NCBI RefSeq assembly: GCF_034720595.1 | Contig: NZ_JAYESJ010000001.1 | Span: forward strand, 3,064,001 to 3,128,000 | Direction: 5' to 3' | Length of the DNA: 64,000 nucleotides | Origin: Rhizobium sp. CC-YZS058 | GTDB lineage: Bacteria > Pseudomonadota > Alphaproteobacteria > Rhizobiales > Rhizobiaceae | Shown here: piece by piece, positions 8,389-16,951 of the stretch | Layout: each line of letters starts with the position of its first letter | Position numbering within the stretch: position 1 is the stretch's first letter | Position numbers and translations under genes: made by a program | The notes under the pieces: model-generated | Told to the model about the DNA's origin: nothing | What the model saw: only the letters and a program-made list of their open reading frames with translations | Database searches by the model: none

Positions 8389-9462
8389 CTAAGCGTGCTG
8401 CGCGCGCAGAAGCATGCCGAACAGATCGCGCGGCTCGTCCGGATCGGCGACGAGGTCGAGTTCCTCGAAGAAGGCGGTGCCGGCGAGCTTGGAGCGCACA
8501 TAGCGCAGGGCCGAGAAATCCTCGGTGGCGAAACCGACGGAATCGAACAGCGTGATCTGGCTCGGATCGCGCCGCCCCTCCGCCTGTCCGGCGATGACCT
8601 GCCAGAGTTCGGTCACCGGATGATCGGGCGCCAGCTGCTGGATTTCCCCTTCGATCCGGGTCTGCGGCGGATACTCGACGAAAATGGCGGCGCGGTGCAG
8701 AATATCGGCGTGGAGTTCCGTCTTGCCCGGGCAATCGCCGCCGACGGCATTGATATGCACGCCGGCGCCGACGAGATTGTCCGTCAGGATCGTGGCATAT
8801 TGCTTGTCCGCGGTGACGGTGGTGATGATCTCGGCCCCCTGCACCGCCTCCTCCGTGCTGCCGCACAGAGTGATCTCGAAGCCGAAGCCCGCGAGATTGC
8901 GGCGGCATTTTTCGCTGGCTGTCGGGTCGATGTCGTAGAGCCGAAGCCGGTCGATGCCGAGCAGCGCCTTGAAGGCCAGTGCCTGGAATTCGGCCTGCGC
9001 GCCATTGCCGATGATCGCCATGGTGCGCGCGCCCCTGGCCGCCAGATGCTTGGCGGCAACGGCGGAGGTGGCAGCCGTGCGCAGCGCCGTCAGGATCGTC
9101 ATTTCCGTCAGCAGCACCGGATAGCCGCTTTCAACATCCGCCAGCACGCCGAAGGCGGTGACGGTCTGCAGGCCGCTGCGTGTGTTCTTCGGATGGCCGT
9201 TTACATATTTGAACGAGTAAGCGGCACCATCCGACGTCGGCATCAGTTCGATGACCCCATCCGGTGAATGGGCCGCGACACGCGGTGTCTTGTCAAAATG
9301 CTCCCAGCGCCGAAAATCGTCCTCAACAACGCCCGAAAGCTCGGTCAGAAATCGCTCGATTCCAACCGAGAGAACCAGTTTCATCATGTGATCGACACTG
9401 ACGAAGGGAACGACATTGAGCTTCTGGGCAACCGGCGGCGTGGCGAGCATGTGCGGATCCAT
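8389..9462 (-). CDS. ocd: Ornithine cyclodeaminase
   Basis: The 357-residue enzyme of the OCD/mu-crystallin family converts L-ornithine to L-proline and ammonia with bound NAD. Visible are the substrate part (KYVNGHPKN, RTAATSAVAA) and the dinucleotide-binding motif IIGNGAQAEFQ with Asp after it (LYDIDP). Its length and N-terminus VVPFVSVDHMM match bacterial OCD. It is divergent from an Lrp-type regulator, as for arginine/ornithine catabolism in Agrobacterium relatives. Shine-Dalgarno is weak; translation could also begin at the ATG at 9450. Confidence 0.9.
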   Translation of the reverse strand: MDPHMLATPPVAQKLNVVPFVSVDHMMKLVLSVGIERFLTELSGVVEDDFRRWEHFDKTPRVAAHSPDGVIELMPTSDGAAYSFKYVNGHPKNTRSGLQTVTAFGVLADVESGYPVLLTEMTILTALRTAATSAVAAKHLAARGARTMAIIGNGAQAEFQALAFKALLGIDRLRLYDIDPTASEKCRRNLAGFGFEITLCGSTEEAVQGAEIITTVTADKQYATILTDNLVGAGVHINAVGGDCPGKTELHADILHRAAIFVEYPPQTRIEGEIQQLAPDHPVTELWQVIAGQAEGRRDPSQITLFDSVGFATEDFSALRYVRSKLAGTAFFEELDLVADPDEPRDLFGMLLRAQHA

Positions 9463-9504
9463 GGACTGGGACGATGATCGCCAAGGATAACGCTGCGCCC
9501 TGCT

Positions 9505-9518
9505 GCACGAAATCGTGC
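9505..9518. promoter_or_regulatory. Palindrome between ocd and the Lrp regulator
   Basis: GCACGA-AA-TCGTGC, a 14-base palindrome with a central AA, followed 12 bases on by a second half site TCGTG (9531-9535). It sits midway between the divergent starts and is a candidate operator for the adjacent Lrp-type protein. Confidence 0.4.
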
Positions 9519-9573
9519 GCCTGCGGCAAATCGTGTTATGGATCGAGCAGTTCGATCAGGGAGACTAGACAAA

Positions 9574-10002
9574 GTGACGGTTCGACTGGATGATCTTGAT
9601 CGTCGCCTTCTGGCCCTGCTGCGCAGCGACGGCCGCGCGCCGGTCTCAAAGCTCGCCGATATCCTCGGCGTCACCCGCGGCACCGTTCAGGCGCGGATCG
9701 ACAGGATGCTCGAGCAAGGCGCCATTCTCGGCTTCACAGTGAGGGCGCGCGAGGAGCATGACGGCTCGGGCGTCCGGGCAGTGATGATGATCGAAGTGAC
9801 GGGCAAATCAACGAGCGCCGTAGTGCGGCGGCTGCGCGGCCTGCCGGAGGTCCACCGCCTTTATACGACGAACGGCGCCTGGGATCTCGTGGCCGAGATC
9901 AGCGCCGCGTCGCTTCAGGATTTCGACCGCGTCCTGCGCGAGGTGCGCACGATCGACGGGGTCTTGAACAGCGAGACGAGCATTCTGCTCACCGCCGTCT
10001 GA
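9574..10002 (+). CDS. Lrp/AsnC family regulator, probable ocd regulator
   Basis: The 142-residue protein has an N-terminal helix-turn-helix (VRLDDLDRRLLALLRSDGRA, about 3-60) and a C-terminal AsnC/RAM ligand domain (about 70-140). Members form octamers and respond to amino acids. The GTG start at 9574 is preferred over the ATG at 9538 because GGGAGA lies 10 bases before it and family members start at this point. Divergent placement suggests it controls ocd in response to ornithine, arginine or proline; the ligand is inferred from context only. Confidence 0.85.
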   Translation: MTVRLDDLDRRLLALLRSDGRAPVSKLADILGVTRGTVQARIDRMLEQGAILGFTVRAREEHDGSGVRAVMMIEVTGKSTSAVVRRLRGLPEVHRLYTTNGAWDLVAEISAASLQDFDRVLREVRTIDGVLNSETSILLTAV

Positions 10003-10010
10003 GTGTCGTG

Positions 10011-10181
10011 TCAGTAGCGCTCCGGCGGGAAGATGCGCAGCGTGACCGAGAACAGGCCGAGGCCGAGCAGAACGACGACGAGGGTGCGCGCCACGTCATC
10101 CGACGTGGCCGAGAAGGCACCGAACGCCAAGGCAGCGCAGACAAGCAGGATCATCCCGATGCGCGGGAGCCAGTAGAACAT
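10011..10181 (-). CDS. 56-residue inner-membrane protein, stress-regulated
   Basis: The reading frame begins MFYWLPRIGMILLV and ends RIFPPERY. It has two hydrophobic helices (about 7-22 and 33-50) joined by a short acidic loop. GAGG lies 8 bases before the ATG. I do not recognise a family. It converges with the Lrp gene with only 8 bases between stops. A perfect EcfG promoter 86 bases upstream supports that this is a real gene of the stress response. Confidence 0.7.
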   Translation of the reverse strand: MFYWLPRIGMILLVCAALAFGAFSATSDDVARTLVVVLLGLGLFSVTLRIFPPERY

Positions 10182-10266
10182 GATGATATCCTCGGAACAA
10201 ACTGTGGGCGAACCGGACGGACTGCTGCTCTTCGCATTTCAGCGTCTGTGTTCTTTCGGATAGGTG

Positions 10267-10291
10267 AACGCAGCCGCCCGCAACTTGTTCC
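10267..10291 (-). promoter_or_regulatory. EcfG-type stress promoter for the 56-residue membrane protein
   Basis: On the minus strand GGAAC (10291-10287), 16 bases, CGTT (10270-10267). The predicted leader is about 80 bases. Confidence 0.7.
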
Positions 10292-10392
10292 CGGCCGCTC
10301 GCTTCTTCCGCGTCAAGGCGCCGGCAACCGCCTACAACGATGATCCGCCGCGCAATCGCGGTCGTAAACGGGCGGTATTGACGGAGGAACGC

Positions 10393-10773
10393 ATGCGCAA
10401 AACTGGAGTGATGCTCGGCGCCCTTCTTGCCTCCGCCGGCCTTGCCGAGGCGGAGACGATGAAAGAGCCTGAAATCCGTGATCGCATCATCGGCCGCACC
10501 ATCTATCTCGCGGCCCCGATCGGCGGCGAATTTCCGCTGAACTATGCGAAGTCGGGAACGGTGAGCGGCGATGGCGATGCCGTCGGGCTCGGCAAGTTCA
10601 TCAAGCCGAAGGATAGCGGCCGCTGGTGGATCCAGTCCGACCAGCTCTGCCAGCAGTTCAAGACCTGGTACAATGGCAAGAGCATGTGCTTTGCCCTGTC
10701 CGATGCCGGGCCGGGCAAGGTCAAATGGGTGCGCGACGACGGCGAAACGGGCATCGCCCGGATCGGCGATTGA
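10393..10773 (+). CDS. Uncharacterised small exported protein
   Basis: The 126-residue protein starts at 10393 after GGAGGAACGC. It has a signal peptide (about 1-20, ending AEA) and a mature domain of about 105 residues. A Trp-rich stretch (GRWWIQSDQLCQQF) and WYNGKSMCF give two cysteines that could pair. The pattern resembles periplasmic DUF995-type proteins of rhizobia, but the assignment is weak. It is transcribed away from the stress-promoter mini protein and has no obvious partner. Confidence 0.65.
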   Translation: MRKTGVMLGALLASAGLAEAETMKEPEIRDRIIGRTIYLAAPIGGEFPLNYAKSGTVSGDGDAVGLGKFIKPKDSGRWWIQSDQLCQQFKTWYNGKSMCFALSDAGPGKVKWVRDDGETGIARIGD

Positions 10774-10830
10774 GCAGCCGCCCTTCCGCAAAGGCAGAGC
10801 GCCCACGGGGGCGCCCTGCGTGCCGAGCGC

Positions 10831-11175
10831 TTAGAGCGCGGCGACGACGATGATTTCGACCAGATATTCCGGGCCGGCGAGCTTGGATTCGCCGGTGGCG
10901 CGGGCGGGCGCATTGCCGGCCGGCACCCAGCCATCCCAGACGGCGTTCATCTTCTGGAAATCGGCCATGTCGGCCAGCCAGATGGTGGCGGACAGGATGC
11001 GCGTCTTGTCGGTGCCGGCCGCGGCGAGCAGGCGGTCGATCTGCTCGAGAACCTGGCCCGTCTGCGTGGCCACATCATCGCCCGGCTTGCCGACCTGGCC
11101 GGCGAGATAGACGGTGCCATTGTGCACGACAGCCTGGCTCATGCGCGGGCCGGTTTCAAAACGCTTGATATCCAT
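10831..11175 (-). CDS. RidA family enamine/imine deaminase
   Basis: The 114-residue protein has the YjgF/YER057c/UK114 fold: MSQAVVHNGTVYLAGQVG near the N-terminus and the carboxylate-binding arginine in NAPARATGESKLAGPEYLVEI. Such proteins hydrolyse reactive enamine intermediates of PLP enzymes. This is the RidA-like branch with the longer central part. It is a single gene with weak Shine-Dalgarno GGAAG upstream. Confidence 0.9.
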   Translation of the reverse strand: MDIKRFETGPRMSQAVVHNGTVYLAGQVGKPGDDVATQTGQVLEQIDRLLAAAGTDKTRILSATIWLADMADFQKMNAVWDGWVPAGNAPARATGESKLAGPEYLVEIIVVAAL

Positions 11176-11239
11176 GGAAACTTCCTTTTTTCACCGCTCG
11201 GCAGCGCCGGAGCTAGAGGATGACCCGCGCGGCTTACAA

Positions 11240-11261
11240 GGTTTTGCGGGCGAGCAAAACC
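11240..11261 (-). terminator. Hairpin after the sensor kinase gene
   Basis: Perfect 8-base stem GGTTTTGC / GCAAAACC with a 6-base loop, 20 bases past the kinase stop. No T-run follows, so terminator function is uncertain. Confidence 0.4.
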
Positions 11262-11280
11262 CCAAGCACGCCTCTTGCCG

Positions 11281-12687
11281 TTACAGCCTTGCGGGTGCCG
11301 CCGCGCGATCCTCGGCCGGCTGCGCCAACTCCTCTTCCGGAAACGCGATGCGCACGCAGGTGCCCTTGCCGCGTTCGCTGTCGACCACCAGCTGCGCCTG
11401 ATGCAGCTCGGCGATGCGTTCGACAATGCGCAGGCCGACGCCGAGCGCATCCGAGCTTTTGATGCGGCCGCGCTCCAGCACTTGGGCTGGCGCCTGGCTG
11501 AAGCCGGGGCCGGTATCCGTGACCTCCAGCACCGCCGGGGCCGCAGCGCGCACGGTGATGTGCGTGCCCTTCGGCGTATGCTTGACCGCATTGCCGACGA
11601 GATTGCTGATGGTGTTTTCGATCAACGCCGGCACGCCGCGAATGGGATTGGTCTGCGGATCGGCGACGAATTCCAATGTGCGGCCGCTTTCGAAGACGTA
11701 AGGGGCAAGCGCGGCGACGCTGTCGCCCGCGATCGTTTCGAGGTCGAGCGTGCGGAACGCGCTTGCATCGACCACGTCGAGCTTGGCGAGCGAGGTCAGC
11801 TGCTCCAGCATGTGCGTCAGCGCGTCGAGATCCTTCTCGGCCTTGCGGGCCCTAGGGTCGGCGATCCGCTCCAGCTCCATGCGCACCACGGCCACCGGGG
11901 TGCGGATTTCATGGGCGATCGAGGTGGAAAAGATCTTCTGCGACTGGATCAGATCCGCCACCCGTTCGAGCAGGCGATTGACGGCCTGGGCCAGCGTCGC
12001 CACCTCCCGCGGCATGCCGTCGGTCGGCAGCGGCTGCAGGGCGGCGCGCGGATCGATCTGGTCGGCCTCCCGCGCGGCGGCCACCACCGGCTTCAGCGCC
12101 GCACCGACCGAGAGAATGGTGGCCCCGGCCACCAGGCCGAACATCAGTGGCATGGGAATGATCAGATGGTCGCGCAGCTCGTGCAGCAGCACGCCCACCA
12201 CGAAATTGTGCGGATCCCGCAGCACGGCGAGCTCCACGAAGACTTCGTGCCCCGCCACCGTGAAGGACCGGCCACCGGCGACGCTGAGCGGCTTTCCGGG
12301 CGCAATCTCGCGCTGCCAGAGATCCGGCGGATTGACCTCGATCGGCAGGAAGTGGCGCTGGCACATTTCCTCGCAATTGGAATAGAGCACCGCGCCGGCC
12401 GCCGTGCGCACCCGCACGAAGATCCCGCCCTCCCCCTCGTCGTCCCGCATGGTGTAGCGCTCGACGAGGCTCGGGCTCATGACGAAGGAAAGCCGGTCAT
12501 TGGTGGCGACGATGCCGCTCGCCAGCTGCTCGGTTTCCTCGGTGATGATGAAGCCGGCCAGATCCTCGTCGTTCGACCAGTATTCGATGATGACGATGCC
12601 GAATTCGAGCACCAGCGCGAGCATGGCGAAGATGACGATGCGCCAGGCGACGATGCCGATCAGCGATCGGTTGGCCTGCCCCGTCAT
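11281..12687 (-). CDS. Two-component sensor histidine kinase
   Basis: The 468-residue inner-membrane kinase has a transmembrane helix (about 9-35), a periplasmic sensor (about 36-175) with two closely spaced cysteines (C105, C109), a second helix (about 177-198), a HAMP-like linker, a HisKA domain with SIAHEIRTPV and His259, and an HATPase with NLVGNAVKHT and DALGVGLRIV. Its ATG overlaps the stop of the response regulator by 4 bases, so the pair is translationally coupled. It lies in a set with a PepSY-type periplasmic protein that may modulate the sensor. Confidence 0.9.
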   Translation of the reverse strand: MTGQANRSLIGIVAWRIVIFAMLALVLEFGIVIIEYWSNDEDLAGFIITEETEQLASGIVATNDRLSFVMSPSLVERYTMRDDEGEGGIFVRVRTAAGAVLYSNCEEMCQRHFLPIEVNPPDLWQREIAPGKPLSVAGGRSFTVAGHEVFVELAVLRDPHNFVVGVLLHELRDHLIIPMPLMFGLVAGATILSVGAALKPVVAAAREADQIDPRAALQPLPTDGMPREVATLAQAVNRLLERVADLIQSQKIFSTSIAHEIRTPVAVVRMELERIADPRARKAEKDLDALTHMLEQLTSLAKLDVVDASAFRTLDLETIAGDSVAALAPYVFESGRTLEFVADPQTNPIRGVPALIENTISNLVGNAVKHTPKGTHITVRAAAPAVLEVTDTGPGFSQAPAQVLERGRIKSSDALGVGLRIVERIAELHQAQLVVDSERGKGTCVRIAFPEEELAQPAEDRAAAPARL

Positions 12688-13358
12688 GCCTCGGCCTGCA
12701 GCATGTAGCCGACGCCGCGCACGGTGACGAGATTGGCGCGCGTGGGCAGCGGCTGCAGCTTCTTGCGCAGGCGGGATACGGCGAGCTCGAGCGCGTTGGC
12801 GGTCATTTCCTCGCCGAATTCCGACAGCGTCAGCTCAAGCTTCCTCTTCTGGACCACACGCCCGGCATCGCGCATCAACAGCTCCACCAGCGCGCGCTCG
12901 CGCGGGGGCAGCGGCACGGGCACGCCGTCGCAGGAAAGCTCGGCCGTGGCCGGATCGAAGCGAAGGCCCCCGCATTCGAGCACCGGCTGCAGAGCCGTCG
13001 GGCTGCGGCGCAGCATGGCGCGGCAGCGGGCCAGGAACTCCCGGTGGTGGAAGGGCTTGACGAGATAATCGTCCGCGCCGGCATCGAGCCCCTCGATCCG
13101 CTCCTCGATCGAGCCGCGGGCGGTGATGACGAGAACGGGAAGATCCTTGTGCTGCCGGCGGATGGTGCGCAGAAGGTCAAGGCCATTGCCATCGGGCAGG
13201 CCCAAATCGAGGAGCACGAGATCATGCTCGCTCAGCGCCAGGGCCGCCTCGGCATCGGCAATGCTGGTGACCGCATCCAGGCGCCACCCGGCCTCGCGCA
13301 CGGTTTCTCCCAAAAGTTCGGCAAGACGGGCACTGTCCTCGACGAGGAGAAGACGCAT
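12684..13358 (-). CDS. OmpR family response regulator
   Basis: The 224-residue regulator has a receiver (1-115) with E7/D8, phospho-Asp D51 and K101, and an OmpR/PhoB winged-helix DNA-binding domain (about 125-222, ending LVTVRGVGYML). The start at 13358 gives the normal MRLLLVEDS N-terminus; upstream in-frame codons lack the family pattern. It partners with the overlapping kinase gene. Confidence 0.93.
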   Translation of the reverse strand: MRLLLVEDSARLAELLGETVREAGWRLDAVTSIADAEAALALSEHDLVLLDLGLPDGNGLDLLRTIRRQHKDLPVLVITARGSIEERIEGLDAGADDYLVKPFHHREFLARCRAMLRRSPTALQPVLECGGLRFDPATAELSCDGVPVPLPPRERALVELLMRDAGRVVQKRKLELTLSEFGEEMTANALELAVSRLRKKLQPLPTRANLVTVRGVGYMLQAEA

Positions 13359-13528
13359 GGGCGGATCCGGCTCGAGCGATCCCGGCCAACGCGGCGTGGC
13401 GAGGAGGCGCACTCTTTTCATGTCTTTGCCGCGTCTCCGGCGCCAGGGCGGTATGCCTGTGCTGGAGAGGCTCGGGCCGAGCTTATCAGCTTTGCGCGCG
13501 GGGGGAAGTGGTTCGCACTTACCCCGAC

Positions 13529-13822
13529 TTACCGATAGGTCTCGGCATGCATCACGTCGCCGGTCATCGGGTTCATCAGGATTTCGGCATTCAGGTGATC
13601 GACGGTGCGGCCGTGCAGCGCGTAGCAGCTTCCCTCCACGGCCACCATGTCGATCTCGCGATAGCCCGCCTCGCCGGCGCGCCTTTCGATCGCCTCCCGG
13701 CTCATCCAGCGCTCGCGCGGGGCCGCGGTACAGCTGCCCTCCGCCGCCAGGGCCGGCGCGGACAGGACCGGCGGGGACAGGGCTGCGAGCGCGGCAAGCA
13801 GGGCTGCGAGCAGGAACGGCAT
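13529..13822 (-). CDS. Small periplasmic PepSY-type protein
   Basis: The 97-residue protein has a signal peptide (about 1-27, ending ALA) and a PepSY-like domain: SREAIERRAGEAGY, then VAVEGSCYALHG and LNAEILMNPMTGDV. Two cysteines in the mature part could form a disulfide. GGAG lies 7 bases before the ATG. It lies 170 bases upstream of the response regulator on the same strand. The arrangement of a small periplasmic protein next to an OmpR-type pair recalls FeuN with FeuPQ in Sinorhizobium, but I cannot confirm orthology. Confidence 0.8.
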   Translation of the reverse strand: MPFLLAALLAALAALSPPVLSAPALAAEGSCTAAPRERWMSREAIERRAGEAGYREIDMVAVEGSCYALHGRTVDHLNAEILMNPMTGDVMHAETYR

Positions 13823-13868
13823 GGACGACTCCGCAAAAGGCCCGCAGAGCGATGCCTGATCCTTGCCG

Positions 13869-14918
13869 TCAGAAAGCTGTCGAACCGGTCTCCGGAGGCG
13901 ATGGCGGGGCATCGCCGAGCGGGTGATAGCAGGCGAACTGATGATCCGCCGTGCCCGCCAGCGCCGGCATGATCTCCCTGCAGCGATCGGTTGCCTTCCA
14001 GCAGCGCGGATTGAACGGGCAGCCGCTCGGCGGGTTCAGGGGCGACGGCAGCTCGCCCTTGAGCTCGATGCGGCGGCGCTCGCCTTCCGGATTGGCGACA
14101 GGCGTCGCCGAAAGGAGCGCAGCCGTGTACGGGTGCTGCGGGGCGGCGAAGACGGCCTCCGCCGAACCGGTCTCGACCGGGCGGCCCAGATACATGACCA
14201 TCACGTCATCGGCGATGTGGCGCACGACCGACAGGCCGTGGGAGATGAAGAGATAGGCAAGCCCCATCTCCTTCTGCAGGTCCATCAAGAGGTTCAACAC
14301 CTGCGCCTGGATCGACAGGTCGAGCGCGGAGACCGGCTCGTCGAGCACGAGCACCTTCGGCCGCAGCATCAGCGCCCGGGCGATGGCAATGCGCTGGCGC
14401 TGGCCGCCGGAGAACATGTGCGGATAGCGGTCATAATGCTCGGGGCGCAGGCCCACCTTGCGCATCATGTCCTCTACCTTGGCGCGGCGGGTGGCCGCAT
14501 CGTCAGACGTGTTGATCTTCAGCGGCTCTTCGAGCAGCGTGCCGACCTTCTGGCGCGGGTTGAGCGAGCCATAGGGGTTCTGGAAGACGATCTGCACGAG
14601 CGAACGCAGCGAGCGGTCGCCGACGCGCGCCGGCTTCCCGTCGATCAGCAGCTCGCCGCCGCTCGGATCCTCGATCATGGTGACGAGCCGGGCCAGCGTC
14701 GACTTGCCGCAACCGGATTCGCCGACGACGGCCAGTGTCCGGCCGGAATGAAGCTCGAAGGTAACGCCGTTCAGCGCCCGGACCGTCGCGGCCGGTTTGA
14801 ACGGGCCGCGCTTCACCGAATAGAAGCGCTGCAGGTCGCGGCCGCTGACGACCGGGATGGAGGTGGGCGCCGGCCGCGTGGATGCGCCCGCGGCGACGGG
14901 GGTTGTGATGTCGCTCAT
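13869..14918 (-). CDS. dppF: Dipeptide ABC transporter ATP-binding protein DppF
   Basis: The 349-residue ATPase has Walker A GESGCGKST, the signature MFSGGQRQR, Walker B VLVLDEP and the C-terminal oligopeptide/dipeptide extension with a cysteine cluster (CPFNPRCW, C at DRCREI and FACYHP). This extension holds an iron-sulfur cluster in some Dpp/Opp ATPases. Last gene of dppABCDF; its ATG overlaps the dppD stop by 4 bases. Confidence 0.93.
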   Translation of the reverse strand: MSDITTPVAAGASTRPAPTSIPVVSGRDLQRFYSVKRGPFKPAATVRALNGVTFELHSGRTLAVVGESGCGKSTLARLVTMIEDPSGGELLIDGKPARVGDRSLRSLVQIVFQNPYGSLNPRQKVGTLLEEPLKINTSDDAATRRAKVEDMMRKVGLRPEHYDRYPHMFSGGQRQRIAIARALMLRPKVLVLDEPVSALDLSIQAQVLNLLMDLQKEMGLAYLFISHGLSVVRHIADDVMVMYLGRPVETGSAEAVFAAPQHPYTAALLSATPVANPEGERRRIELKGELPSPLNPPSGCPFNPRCWKATDRCREIMPALAGTADHQFACYHPLGDAPPSPPETGSTAF

Positions 14919-15931
14919 CGGGCATCCTCGCTCACAAGTTCGACTGTCATCGTCGGGTGGTTCTGCGGGATACCGCCGATCAGGGGATAATTGCAGAGCG
15001 CATGGCCGAGCTCCGGCCCCTGCTTGACCACGGTGCGGCGACAGAGGTCAGTGGCAAAGGCGCAGCGCGGCGAGAAGAGACAGCCTTCCGGCCGGTCATG
15101 CTGGCCGGGCACCACGCCCTGGATCGACGGCAGCCGCTCGCCGACACGGGCACGTTCGGGAAGCGAGGCGAGAAGGGCTGCCGTATAGGGGTGATGCGGA
15201 TCGCGGAACAGCGCCTTGACCGGCTGCTCCTCCACCTTCTGCCCGGCATATTGCACCTGCACGCGCTCTGCGGTCTCGGCCACCACGCCCATGTCGTGGG
15301 TGATCAGCACCAGCGCCATGCCGTGCTCTTCCCGCAACCGGATCAGGAGATCGAGGATCTGCGCCTGGATGGTGACGTCGAGCGCCGTGGTCGGCTCGTC
15401 GGCGATCAGCAGTTTCGGATTGCAGGCAAGCGCCATGGCGATCATCACGCGCTGGCTCATGCCGCCCGACATCTGATGCGGGAAATTGCCGAGCCGGTCC
15501 TCCGGTGCGGGAATGCCGACCAGCGTCAACAGCTCGATCGAGCGCGCCCGGCGGGCGGCGCGGTCGAGGCCCATATGAATCCGCAGCGTCTCGCCCAGCT
15601 GGTAGCCGACGGTGAAGCACGGATTGAGGCTCGACATCGGCTCCTGGAAGATCATGGCGATATCCCGCCCGATGATCATGCGGCGCTCGCGCGGCGAAAG
15701 CTTCAGCAGATCGCGCCCATCGAAGGCCATGCGGTCGGCGGTGATGCGGGCGGTCCAGGGCAGAAGACCCATGACGGCGAGCATGGAAACCGACTTGCCG
15801 GAGCCGGATTCCCCGACGATCGAGAGGATCTCCCCCTTGTCGCAGGTGAGCGACACGCCATCGACGGCGCGGAACAGGCCGGTCGACGTTTGGAACTCGA
15901 CGGTGAGGTTCTGAATATCGAGAAGCGGCAT
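14915..15931 (-). CDS. dppD: Dipeptide ABC transporter ATP-binding protein DppD
   Basis: The 338-residue ATPase has Walker [10 protein letters not shown], signature QMSGGMSQR, Walker [13 protein letters not shown] and the C-terminal CLFSPRCAF cysteine motif. It pairs with DppF on the DppBC permease. The ATG shares one base with the dppC stop (TGATG), indicating translational coupling. Confidence 0.93.
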   Translation of the reverse strand: MPLLDIQNLTVEFQTSTGLFRAVDGVSLTCDKGEILSIVGESGSGKSVSMLAVMGLLPWTARITADRMAFDGRDLLKLSPRERRMIIGRDIAMIFQEPMSSLNPCFTVGYQLGETLRIHMGLDRAARRARSIELLTLVGIPAPEDRLGNFPHQMSGGMSQRVMIAMALACNPKLLIADEPTTALDVTIQAQILDLLIRLREEHGMALVLITHDMGVVAETAERVQVQYAGQKVEEQPVKALFRDPHHPYTAALLASLPERARVGERLPSIQGVVPGQHDRPEGCLFSPRCAFATDLCRRTVVKQGPELGHALCNYPLIGGIPQNHPTMTVELVSEDAR

Positions 15932-16821
15932 CACGACCTCTTCAGCTTGGGATCGAGGGCATCGCGCAGGCCGTCGCCCATCAGGTTGATGGCGAGCACG
16001 GTGATGAGAATGGCAAGGCCGGGGAAGGTCACGACCCACCAGGCACGCTGGATGAATTCGCGGGCCTCGGAAAGCATCGTGCCCCATTCCGGCGTCGGCG
16101 GCTGGGCGCCCATGCCGAGGAAGCCGAGCGCTGCCGCATCGAGAATGGCGGCGGAGAAGGCAAGCGTCGCCTGCACGATCAGCGGCGCCAGACAGTTGGG
16201 CAGGATGGTGCGGAACATGATGCGCCAGGTGCCAGCACCGGCGACCTGGGAGCCGATCACATAATCCTTGTTGCGCTCGGTCATGACCGAGGCGCGGGTC
16301 AGGCGCACGAAATGCGGCAGGTTGACAAGCGAGATCGCCACCATGGCGTTGAGCAGGCCCGGCCCGAGGACCGCGACGAGCACCAGCGCCAGAAGGAGCG
16401 AGGGAAAGGCCAGGATGATATCCATGACACGCATGATCGAGGTATCGACCCAACCGCGGAAGAAGCCGGCCAACAGCCCGATCAGAACGCCCGAGACGAC
16501 CGACAGGCTGACGACCACCAGACCGATGAAGAGCGAGAAGCGCGCGCCATAGATCAGCCGCGACAGGATATCGCGGCCGACGGCATCCGTGCCGAGAAGA
16601 TAGGTCCACTGCCCGCCGGCCGCCAGAACCGGCGGCATCAGGAGCGCCTCACGGTTCTGCTCGCTCGGGCTGTGGGGGGCCACGAAGGGCGCGAAGATCG
16701 CGACGACGAGGATGATCAGGAAGATCGCCAGGCCGATGACGGCACCCTTGTTGCGCGAGAAATAGTACCAGAACTCCGAAGCGGCGGAGGGATGGCTGGT
16801 CTTGGTCGTGGCCATGCTCAT
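15931..16821 (-). CDS. dppC: Dipeptide ABC transporter permease DppC
   Basis: The 296-residue membrane protein has an N-terminal helix (RNKGAVIGLAIF) followed by the five-helix permease core and the cytoplasmic EAA loop around ASVMTERNKDYV...AGAGTWRIMFRTILPN. It has the N-terminal OppC extension. AGGAG lies 7 bases before the start. The gap to dppB is 130 bases, unusually wide for this operon, but holds no gene. Confidence 0.92.
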   Translation of the reverse strand: MSMATTKTSHPSAASEFWYYFSRNKGAVIGLAIFLIILVVAIFAPFVAPHSPSEQNREALLMPPVLAAGGQWTYLLGTDAVGRDILSRLIYGARFSLFIGLVVVSLSVVSGVLIGLLAGFFRGWVDTSIMRVMDIILAFPSLLLALVLVAVLGPGLLNAMVAISLVNLPHFVRLTRASVMTERNKDYVIGSQVAGAGTWRIMFRTILPNCLAPLIVQATLAFSAAILDAAALGFLGMGAQPPTPEWGTMLSEAREFIQRAWWVVTFPGLAILITVLAINLMGDGLRDALDPKLKRS

Positions 16822-16951
16822 GATGTGCTCCTGGCCTTTGCCGCGAGGGCAAAGAGAAAGAAAACGGATCGGGCGGGGTTGGCGCTTTCGGCCCGTTCCC
16901 TCGCCCGGATGTGGCGCGCTCGAAGCGTCGCCGCGGTTCGCGTGTCAGGCC

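Noticed and set aside
10194-10198. GGAAC on the plus strand before the exported protein gene, considered as an EcfG -35
   Set aside because: No CGTT or TT follows at the right distance.
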